In this document: positions 18,353-25,797 of the stretch, one piece after another
Layout of the letters: each line of letters starts with the position of its first letter
Numbering within the stretch: position 1 is the first letter of the stretch
Assembly: GCF_003967535.1 (NCBI RefSeq)
Contig: NZ_BIFR01000001.1
Location: forward strand, 1,549,001 to 1,613,000
Direction of reading: 5' to 3'
Length of the DNA: 64,000 bases
Source of the DNA: Tengunoibacter tsumagoiensis
GTDB lineage: Bacteria; Chloroflexota; Ktedonobacteria; Ktedonobacterales; Ktedonobacteraceae
Notes under the pieces: model-generated
Told to the model about the DNA's origin: nothing
Seen by the model: only the letters and a program-made list of their open reading frames with translations
Databases searched by the model: none
Position numbers and translations under genes: made by a program

Positions 18353-19996
18353 TTAATTGGCCGTCAATAGGAGATTTTTAAAGGCTACTTCTGTACCATT
18401 ATTATCGACTTCCATGCCAATTCGTCCATCAGCATAAGATCCATCCTGAGCAGAACCAACCTCTTTCCCATTTACAAAAAAGGTAAATTTATCACCATTG
18501 GTGCTTACTTTCAGCGTATTGGTATTATCTGGTCCCTGCCCAAAATGATACTCATCGCCAACATCCTGCTTCCAGAGCTCATTCCAGCGTTTATTTTCTG
18601 GTTGGTTGCCATCAAATTTCCCGAATATGTAGCGTTTTGAGCCCTTTATCGTCGTATGAAAGACCTTAAAGCAATAAAAAGTCGCAATGGGTTGGTTATT
18701 TTGAACGGTCTCTTTGAAGCGAAGCATCAAGCCAAAGGAATTATTATAGCTGTCGTCCTGTCCCTTGACCTCATACATAGAAAGGGAATAGGCGCTATTG
18801 GCTGGAACGGTATCATCAGGAAGCGTCGAATAAGCGATATACTGATTGCTACTGGCATTGCTAATATGATAGGCGTTATCTTTAAATTCATAAGTAAGAC
18901 CATTTTGCGAGCGCGTGTTCCAGTTATGAATGTTACTGGATAGATCGTCGGTAAGGAGATGGTTAGCGAAGATCGTTGCTTGAGCCATACTGGCCGCTGT
19001 TGCCGTACTATCGAGCAGATGATTTACTGGTCTGGGTGGAGTTACCGCAATTTGTTTCGATCCTGCAGGTATATGTGTCAGGGCAAAGCCGCCCGTACTC
19101 AGGAGAAGTAGAAGAGAGATAGTAATGAGTGCGATACGGGTGAACTTTTGACCCTTAGATAGAGGAGCCTTCTTATTTACTGTACTGGTAGCAGCGTTGG
19201 CAGGAGAAACGTCGGGTGTGAAAGCAGGTAAGAGCCCTGTCATATAGCGACCTGGTTGGCCTGGAACCGCAACCTTTACCACACGTACCGATTGTGTTAG
19301 CTTGAGCTTTCCAGTCTCATCATTATATGTACCTTGAGGTGTCTGTAATGATCCGGTTATACTGGGTAGATTCTGAGTAATGCGCGGTTGAGTGCCAGGC
19401 ATAGGTATAGGCAGATTCTGAGTGGAGCGAGCTGGGAACTGAGGCGCGGAAAGAGTCTGAGTAATGCGCGGCTGAGTACCAGGCATAGGCATAGCTACAG
19501 GTAGACTCTGAGTAGAGCGTGGTTGAAACTGAGGGGTAGGTAAATTCTGAGTGGAGCGAGCTGGGAACTGAGGAGTAGGTAGATTCTGAGTGGAGCGAGC
19601 TGGGAACTGAGGAGTAGGTAGATTCTGAGTGGAGCGAGCTGGGAACTGAGGGGTAGGCAGATTCTGAGTAGAGCGTGGTTGAGTACCGGGCATAGGTTGT
19701 ATCTGCTTCGCCTGCGGTTGGGATGCAGGAGCGAAGCCAGGCTGCTGGAAAGAACCAGGTATAGTAGGGACAGTCTGGTGCGTTGAGAATGGAGGGGTTG
19801 TAGTCTGAACATGATTTTGTTGTGGCGAGCGCCCTCCCTGGGTGAAAGGGAGAGGGGGAGCAAAGGGGTGTGTGGCGGGCCCGGCAGGCGTTCGGGCTGG
19901 TTGTTGAGCAGCAGGTCCAAAGGGCCAAAAAATGGATTGTGGCTCTTGAACTGGTTCATCTTGCTGAAATTGCGAAGATGAGTCTCGCGGTTTCAT
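18353..19996 (-). CDS. Kinase-free paralogue of the neighbouring receptor kinases
   Basis: 547 residues from the ATG at 19996 (GGAGGG 4 nt upstream). Order: polar Pro/Gln-rich N-terminus; 13-residue repeats (TPQFPARSTQNLP and variants, about residues 102-211); a conserved block ending YMTGLLP; one membrane helix near 285-305; and an outer C-terminal domain of ~190 residues ending EVAFKNLLL. That last domain has a concanavalin-like pattern (FTFFVNGKEVGSA, GRIGMEVDN). All of it matches the non-kinase part of the 20146-23100 protein, even the start: MKPRDSSSQ here, MNQRDPSSQ inside the kinase. It lacks any kinase motif. It could be a decoy, a co-receptor or a kinase substrate. Confidence 0.8.
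   Translation of the reverse strand: MKPRDSSSQFQQDEPVQEPQSIFWPFGPAAQQPARTPAGPATHPFAPPLPFTQGGRSPQQNHVQTTTPPFSTHQTVPTIPGSFQQPGFAPASQPQAKQIQPMPGTQPRSTQNLPTPQFPARSTQNLPTPQFPARSTQNLPTPQFPARSTQNLPTPQFQPRSTQSLPVAMPMPGTQPRITQTLSAPQFPARSTQNLPIPMPGTQPRITQNLPSITGSLQTPQGTYNDETGKLKLTQSVRVVKVAVPGQPGRYMTGLLPAFTPDVSPANAATSTVNKKAPLSKGQKFTRIALITISLLLLLSTGGFALTHIPAGSKQIAVTPPRPVNHLLDSTATAASMAQATIFANHLLTDDLSSNIHNWNTRSQNGLTYEFKDNAYHISNASSNQYIAYSTLPDDTVPANSAYSLSMYEVKGQDDSYNNSFGLMLRFKETVQNNQPIATFYCFKVFHTTIKGSKRYIFGKFDGNQPENKRWNELWKQDVGDEYHFGQGPDNTNTLKVSTNGDKFTFFVNGKEVGSAQDGSYADGRIGMEVDNNGTEVAFKNLLLTAN
19364..19693 (-). repeat. 39-bp coding minisatellite (13-residue repeats)
   Basis: About eight degenerate 13-codon units in the kinase-free paralogue, three of them identical at protein level (TPQFPARSTQNLP). 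One variant reads FQPRSTQSLP, matching the FQPNSTGTFP unit of the repeats at 21280-21513. Confidence 0.85.
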
Positions 19997-20145
19997 GATT
20001 CCCTCCAAAAGCATGCTCCAGGGTTGATAGTACTACCACATCTCAGATCATGTAGCGACACACTGAGAGGTAACTCAACAACTAGTTCCTGATGCGAAAT
20101 GAGCCAGATGAGCTGAGAGATCTCCCAGCTCATCTGGCTCTCATC

Positions 20146-23100
20146 TTAGTTCCTGGTTAGAAGTAGATCCTTAAAGGCCACCTCAGTACCATTATTATCG
20201 ACCTCCATCCCAATACGACCATTGGGATAAGCGCCATCCTGGGCAGAGCCTACATTTTTATCGTTCACAAAGAACGTGAACTTATCGGCATTGGCCACGA
20301 TTTTGAGTGTATTCGTATTATCTGTTCCCTGGCCCATATGATATTCGTCGCCGATATCGCCCTTCCAGAGCTCGTTCCATTGATCATCGACAGTTTTGCC
20401 ATTGCTATCAAATTTCAGGAACTTATAGACTTTGGTCCCCTTTGTTTTGCTGGTGGTGTTGAAGACCTTAAATGCGTAAAAGGTCACATGACTCTTGCCA
20501 TCTTGCTGCTGCTCATTGAAGCGAATCATCAAGCCAAAGGAATTAAATGTGTTGGTATCATCGCCTTTGACCTCATACATAGAGATTTTGTATGTCAGAT
20601 TGGCAGGAATATCATCATCTGGTAGCGTGGAGAAGGCGATATTTTCTTTATCAAAGTCACCAATATGATATGTCCCATCCTTAAATTCATAGGTATGGTT
20701 ATTTTTCGATGTTATATTCCAGCTATGAATATTTGAGGACATGGCATCAGCCATAATCAGGCTGGCATCTGCTGTAGCTTGAGCTCCAATAGTAGCAGTG
20801 GACGCCGCATTCATTTTGTTGTTACTCTTGCTGCTGCCGGAAGTGCTGGCCTGGGAACTTCCTGAAGGAATGCGAGTCAACAAGAAACCAAATGAACCTA
20901 CCAGAATTATCAGGGCAGCTATAAGCAGCAAGGATTTTTTAGGATTTCGTTTGACAGTGCCAGGTAGAGCAGCCACGCGCTCCTTCAAAGGGAGAGAAGC
21001 TGGTTCAGGCTCAGGGGGCAACATTGGTAAGATGCCTGTCATATATTGCCCTGGTTGTCCAGCTACTGGAACTTTCACTACCCGTACCGGTTGAGCCAGT
21101 TTCAACATGCCTGTCTCACCATTGTAATCGCCCTGTGCCATGCGTAAAGCACCAGTTGTTCCAGGTGCCGGAGCTGGTAAGAGTCCCGTTGAGCCAGGTC
21201 CTGGTAAGCTACCAGTTACACCTGTACCAGGATAGGGTAGCGCGCCCGTAGGTGTCCTTTGAAATCCAGCCTGCTGGAACGTACCAGTAGAGCCGGGCTG
21301 AAAATTCTGATTAGGAAGCGTACCAGTAGAATTGGGCTGGAAGTTCTGATTAGGGAATGTACCAGTAGAATTGGGCTGAAAGTTCTGATTAGGGAATGTA
21401 CCAGTAGAACTGGGCTGAAAGTTCTGATTAGGGAATGTACCAGTAGAGTTGGGCTGGAAGTTCTGATTGGGAAACGTACCAGTAGAGTTGGGCTGGAAGT
21501 TCTGATTGGGAAACGTACCAGTTGCTTCCTGGGAAAAAGGTTCTAATTTTCGTGTATTTGCTGCAAAAGGCAGGGGTGGAGCAAAGGGGCGTGTTGCGGG
21601 ACCTTCAGCAGGTAATGGTGCCGAAGGCAAGGGAGCTGATTGTGGCATCTTCTGAAAGGCTGGTTTTGGACCAAACAGTGGCCGAGGCCCCTGAGTGGTT
21701 GTCTCCTGTGCCTGTGGGGACTGTGAGGATGGGTCACGCTGGTTCATGGTTCCTCCAGATTGTTCATTAGGTGATGATGCCACTGACGAGTCAGATTCTG
21801 CTTCATCTGTTGCTTGTTTATTATTTGCGACAGGTTGAGCAGAGAGAGCTGGTCCCTGTTGAAGGCCGCGTAGGCTGGTTCGGTGTCCCAAACGTAAGCT
21901 TGTAGGAGGCAATGGAGTATTCTTAGACTGAGTAGCCATCAGAGGTTCATTGCTCAAAGCAGGCGTTGGTGGCAGTGGCGTAAACTTATCAGGCGTTGAT
22001 GCCCTGGTGATAATAAGATCTGGTTCTTTATGATTATGAGCAGGTTTCACGACCGCGGGCAGATGTGCCTGGGTCAGAATACCTGAGAATGATGGCAAAG
22101 TGATACTATTTTTGCCAATAATATCCTTCCTGGGTGCAGCGGGCTGTGCCACCTCTGGCTTTTTGAGCCAGGCTGGATCGAAGATACCCCGTCGAGCAGG
22201 TGCAGGGGTTGTTGGAACATCTACAGCAGCCTTTCGTGATATGGAAGTAGCCGTTAAAGCAGAGCGAAAGGCTCGGGAGAAGTCACCAGCAGTGGGATAA
22301 CGATCGGCAGCTTGTTTTGAGAGTGCGCGTAGTAGCACCTGTTCAGCAGCAGCGGGGAGATCTGAGCGATAGCTGCGTGGAGATGGTGGTGGTGTGTGTA
22401 CATGATCCATAGCCACGCGCATCGGCATCTCGCCCTTAAAAGGGACCGTCCCCGTCAGCATGTGATAGAGAATAACCCCCAGGGCATAGATATCGGCGCG
22501 ATGAGTGATCTCGCCGCCAATCACCTGTTCAGGAGCCATATAATCTGGCGTTCCCATTGGCATGCCAGCCTCTGACAGTTGTTGTTGTGATTGCCCCTCA
22601 ATAAGCACCTTAACCAGACCGAAGTCTGTTAACAGTAACCGTTTATCAGGAGTCATTAAGATATTGGCGGGTTTAATATCGCGATGGACTACGCCGCGCT
22701 CATGAGCACAATCGAGGGCTGAAGCCATCTGCTCTAGATAATCGCAGCAGTTTTCAAAAGGGAGCTGCCCTAACGTTTCTAATTCATCGCGTAGTGTCCC
22801 ACCGCTAATATAAGGCATCACCAGGTAGGCCAGACCATTTTGTTCGCCGTATTCATGTACATGAACAATATGGGGATGTTCAAGCGACGCTGCGGCATCA
22901 CTTTCACGTCGGAAGCGCTCCAGAAAGGCAGCCTTCTGGTGTGGGAGAAGTGTGGTCATTGGTAGCAGTACTTTTACGGCTACTTGACGACGTGGGCGCG
23001 ATTGCTGGGCAAGAAAGACAGCTCCCATCCCTCCACGGCCAATCAATGACTGGAGGGTACAGGTGCCTAGAGTTTTTCCAACCAGCTGTTCTGCTTGCAT
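20146..23100 (-). CDS. Receptor-like Ser/Thr kinase with intracellular repeats and outer lectin-like domain
   Basis: 984 residues. Kinase domain about 10-270: glycine loop GRGGMGAVF, VAVKVL lysine, HRDIKPAN, DFG, MAPEQ, all intact. A ~450-residue Pro/Thr-rich linker follows, with six 13-residue repeats (FPNQNFQPNSTGT), then the conserved YMTGILP block, one membrane helix (about 728-750), and an outer domain of ~190 residues (FTFFVNDKNVGSA, EVAFKDLLL). The Thr-rich repeats inside the cell could be phosphorylation sites (inference). Ribosome site AGAGG precedes the ATG. It lies 22 bp after the paralogous kinase at 23123-25444, probably in one transcript. The outer ligand is unknown. Confidence 0.95.
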   Translation of the reverse strand: MQAEQLVGKTLGTCTLQSLIGRGGMGAVFLAQQSRPRRQVAVKVLLPMTTLLPHQKAAFLERFRRESDAAASLEHPHIVHVHEYGEQNGLAYLVMPYISGGTLRDELETLGQLPFENCCDYLEQMASALDCAHERGVVHRDIKPANILMTPDKRLLLTDFGLVKVLIEGQSQQQLSEAGMPMGTPDYMAPEQVIGGEITHRADIYALGVILYHMLTGTVPFKGEMPMRVAMDHVHTPPPSPRSYRSDLPAAAEQVLLRALSKQAADRYPTAGDFSRAFRSALTATSISRKAAVDVPTTPAPARRGIFDPAWLKKPEVAQPAAPRKDIIGKNSITLPSFSGILTQAHLPAVVKPAHNHKEPDLIITRASTPDKFTPLPPTPALSNEPLMATQSKNTPLPPTSLRLGHRTSLRGLQQGPALSAQPVANNKQATDEAESDSSVASSPNEQSGGTMNQRDPSSQSPQAQETTTQGPRPLFGPKPAFQKMPQSAPLPSAPLPAEGPATRPFAPPLPFAANTRKLEPFSQEATGTFPNQNFQPNSTGTFPNQNFQPNSTGTFPNQNFQPSSTGTFPNQNFQPNSTGTFPNQNFQPNSTGTLPNQNFQPGSTGTFQQAGFQRTPTGALPYPGTGVTGSLPGPGSTGLLPAPAPGTTGALRMAQGDYNGETGMLKLAQPVRVVKVPVAGQPGQYMTGILPMLPPEPEPASLPLKERVAALPGTVKRNPKKSLLLIAALIILVGSFGFLLTRIPSGSSQASTSGSSKSNNKMNAASTATIGAQATADASLIMADAMSSNIHSWNITSKNNHTYEFKDGTYHIGDFDKENIAFSTLPDDDIPANLTYKISMYEVKGDDTNTFNSFGLMIRFNEQQQDGKSHVTFYAFKVFNTTSKTKGTKVYKFLKFDSNGKTVDDQWNELWKGDIGDEYHMGQGTDNTNTLKIVANADKFTFFVNDKNVGSAQDGAYPNGRIGMEVDNNGTEVAFKDLLLTRN
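21280..21513 (-). repeat. 39-bp coding minisatellite, six units
   Basis: Six consecutive 13-codon units FPNQNFQPNSTGT with single substitutions (S for N in unit 3; L and G in unit 6), followed by a degenerate seventh. Nucleotide identity between units is high, so copy number may vary between strains. Confidence 0.9.
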
Positions 23101-23122
23101 AAACCTCTCCCTTATACCGCAA

Positions 23123-25444
23123 TTAACTTTTACTTAAAAGTAAATCCTTAAAGGCCACTTCAGTTCCTTTGTGATGAACGATCATCCCAATTGTTCCTCC
23201 AGTATACGAGCCGTCCTGGAATGTTTTCGAGAGAGTGGTACCATTGACTATAATAGTGAATTTATCGCCATTCATCGCTATTTTGATCGTATTCCCTTGA
23301 TCCTTGCCCTGATGAAACTCATTGCCAAAGGCTAATTTGCCATCGTTGATCATGGACCAGGGGGTATCCGTATTGGCCTCATCAAATTTCCAGAACTCGT
23401 ATTCCCCACCCTGCCTGGTATTGAGCACCTCAAACGTATAAAAAGTGGTAATAGTCTTATTCCCTACCTTCCGCTGATTGCAGCGAAAGATCATCCCAAA
23501 GGCATTTTCTGGTGATGCATCATCACCATTTACCTCCTGCATAGTCATTTGATAGCTCATCTGATTGGGAAACGACTTTGTACCTAAGAGAGCAGCCTGT
23601 GCTTTATCCTGATTATTGGCAATATGATAGGCTCCAGCTTTAAAGCTGTAGATATCGCCGGGGGCTACGGGCCAATTATTCCTATTTTGATCCAGCGCAT
23701 CTGCTAGCAGTGTGTTGGCCTGAACGACGGCTGTGGCTGTAGCCTGAGTAGCCTGTTGTTTTGTCAGCGTCTTCCTGGGTTGTGGTGCTGGCGGAGTGTT
23801 CTTATGGTTTAAGGTAAAGAAGAGCCCTCCGACACCTCCAAGCAGGATTAAAATTGTGGCTGCGACAAGAAGCAGCTTCATAAAAGGTCTGCTCAATAGC
23901 GTTTTTGTGGCTGGAGCGGACGAAGAAGCCTCTTGTGAAACTGGTAACAGGCCTGTCACAAATTGTCCTGGTTGGCCTGCCACTGGTACCTTCAAGACTT
24001 TGACCGGTCCTGTCAGTTTCACCAGATTATTGGTGTTTTGATTACTATTCTGAGTGCCATCAAAGCCTAATGTCCCCGTCGCCTGGCGTGATGTCCAGGG
24101 TGATGGGATCGTGGCTGTATTTGATTCAGCGGATGGCATGGCAGTTGTATTGGTGATAGGTAGAGTTCCAGTTGCACCAGTGCCCATCATCGGGAATTTA
24201 CCTGTGCGCGAGAGGAGCCCCCCGGTGCGAGGTATCTCCATCTCGGCGGGTGATGGTGCAGAAGATTGCAGGGGCGAGAGTGTCCCTGTGGCACCTGTCC
24301 CGGTCATCGGGAATTTACCTGTGCGCGAGAGGAGCCCCCCGGTGCGGGGTATCTCACCTGTAGCAGGCATATTGGCCGAGGCTGCCGGATAGGGCCGTGT
24401 GGCCGTTGGCATCCCATCCTGCTGTAAGAGCCCGAGGTTGCCTGGCTGTTCAGTTGTTGGGACTTTGGGCATGGCCCCTGTCGGCCTGAGTAAGCCAAAT
24501 TGAGGCCGGGGTGGTGTTGGAACTGGTATACGAGAGGCGGTCATCAGCATCCCGGTCCGCGTATAATTATCTTCCAGGCGTATACCTGCATGTACCAGAG
24601 CCTGTCGAAAGGCATGAGCCAGATCATCTGCACGCATATAGCGGTCAGTGGGCCGTTTGGCGAGAGCGCGTAAGATCACCTGTTCCGCCGCAATTGGAAG
24701 GTCCCGGCGCATCATCTGAGGAGATGGAGGTGGAATCTGTAGGTGTTGCGCTGCAATCTGCATCGGCGTCTCGCCCTGGAAAGGCGTCGTCCCTGTTACC
24801 ATCTGATAGAGGATAACACCCAGGGAATAGAGATCGGCGCGTGTATCAACCTCTTCACCAATTACCTGTTCTGGTGACATATAATCGGGAGTGCCTACGG
24901 GAGCCCCCGCGCCGGTTAAGCGTGCTTGTGGAACCTGTCCTTCAGCCACGATTTTAACCAGGCCGAAGTCAGTTAAGAGCAGGCGGCCATCAGGTGTGAC
25001 CATAATATTGGCGGGCTTAATATCGCGGTGGATAACCCCATGCTCATGGGCGAAATCGAGGGCTGCTGCAATCTGTTCAAGGTAATTGACCGTTTTCTGA
25101 AGGGGCAACTGCCCCTCGCGTTCAAGCTCATCACGCAGCGTCCCGCCGCTAATATAGGGCATCACCAGATAAGCCAGACCATCGTTCTCGCCGTATTCAT
25201 AGACTGGCATAATATGGGGATGCTCAAGCGATGCAGCCGCATCAGTCTCGCGGCGGAAGCGCTCCAGAAACGCAGCCAATTGATGAGGGCTAAGCGGCGT
25301 CATGGGCAAGAGCACTTTGACTGCGACCTGGCGTCGAGGCCGGGACTGTTGGGCGAGATACACTGCACCCATGCCGCCCTGACCCACCAACTTTTGCAGT
25401 GTACAGCTTCCCAATACGGTGCCGATCAAAGCTTCTGCATTCAT
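23123..25444 (-). CDS. Receptor-like Ser/Thr kinase with outer lectin-like domain
   Basis: 773 residues from the ATG at 25444 (a TTG one codon earlier is also possible). Kinase domain about 10-270 with GQGGMGAVY, VAVKVL, HRDIKPAN, DFG and MSPEQ intact, so active. The linker has two copies of a ~25-residue unit beginning IPRTGGLLSRTGKFP. A conserved FVTGLLP block precedes one membrane helix (about 530-552); the outer domain ends EVAFKDLLL as in the two downstream paralogues. It is the first gene of the kinase cluster and has its own promoter-like sequence at 25552-25580. Role: transmembrane signalling; ligand and substrates unknown. Confidence 0.95.
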   Translation of the reverse strand: MNAEALIGTVLGSCTLQKLVGQGGMGAVYLAQQSRPRRQVAVKVLLPMTPLSPHQLAAFLERFRRETDAAASLEHPHIMPVYEYGENDGLAYLVMPYISGGTLRDELEREGQLPLQKTVNYLEQIAAALDFAHEHGVIHRDIKPANIMVTPDGRLLLTDFGLVKIVAEGQVPQARLTGAGAPVGTPDYMSPEQVIGEEVDTRADLYSLGVILYQMVTGTTPFQGETPMQIAAQHLQIPPPSPQMMRRDLPIAAEQVILRALAKRPTDRYMRADDLAHAFRQALVHAGIRLEDNYTRTGMLMTASRIPVPTPPRPQFGLLRPTGAMPKVPTTEQPGNLGLLQQDGMPTATRPYPAASANMPATGEIPRTGGLLSRTGKFPMTGTGATGTLSPLQSSAPSPAEMEIPRTGGLLSRTGKFPMMGTGATGTLPITNTTAMPSAESNTATIPSPWTSRQATGTLGFDGTQNSNQNTNNLVKLTGPVKVLKVPVAGQPGQFVTGLLPVSQEASSSAPATKTLLSRPFMKLLLVAATILILLGGVGGLFFTLNHKNTPPAPQPRKTLTKQQATQATATAVVQANTLLADALDQNRNNWPVAPGDIYSFKAGAYHIANNQDKAQAALLGTKSFPNQMSYQMTMQEVNGDDASPENAFGMIFRCNQRKVGNKTITTFYTFEVLNTRQGGEYEFWKFDEANTDTPWSMINDGKLAFGNEFHQGKDQGNTIKIAMNGDKFTIIVNGTTLSKTFQDGSYTGGTIGMIVHHKGTEVAFKDLLLSKS
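24166..24363 (-). repeat. Two direct repeats inside the kinase linker
   Basis: Two ~75-bp copies (about 24166-24240 and 24290-24363) encode IPRTGGLLSRTGKFP followed by M(T/M)GTGATGTL. Near identity at DNA level points to recent duplication. Confidence 0.8.
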
Positions 25445-25797
25445 CAAAAACTCTACCCCTCTTTTACTGCTGACGGTTTGCTTCGCCAGGCACTACAATC
25501 ACAGAACAATACAACGCGCCCGTCTCGTGGAGACATACTTGTACTTTGTACATAGTAGTCAATTTGCACGCTTCTGACAATAAAATAGACCCTTTGGTAT
25601 GACCAAAGTAATGTTTCAGGGTATATTTTCCTGCCACTCTGGCTGAAAATCGGTAGTTCTGACTGAAGAAGGCGCAGGAGCGCTAGTGGAGTTGTTAGAG
25701 ATTCAGACCAGCATTCGATCTCTGTACTGGTCTGGATCTCTTCCTTATACACTTCTGGCAAAGGTCTTTCTGTCGATTGGATGCTGGTCTTAGATTA
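25445..25797. other. Intergenic region upstream of the kinase cluster
   Basis: About 350 bp without a gene. It holds the promoter and palindrome at 25542-25580 and a perfect inverted repeat CTTTGGT-ATG-ACCAAAG at 25592-25608, upstream of the -35 box. The repeat may be a regulator site or the end signal of the helicase transcript arriving from 25798. Nothing else was recognised. Confidence 0.5.
25542..25580 (-). promoter_or_regulatory. Candidate promoter with palindrome for the kinase cluster
   Basis: On the minus strand TTGTCA (25580-25575), a 17-bp spacer and TACTAT (25557-25552) form a plausible sigma-70 promoter. A 16-bp palindrome, TACTTTGTACATAGTA, with one mismatched pair (25542-25557), covers the -10 box. 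Confidence 0.5.
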
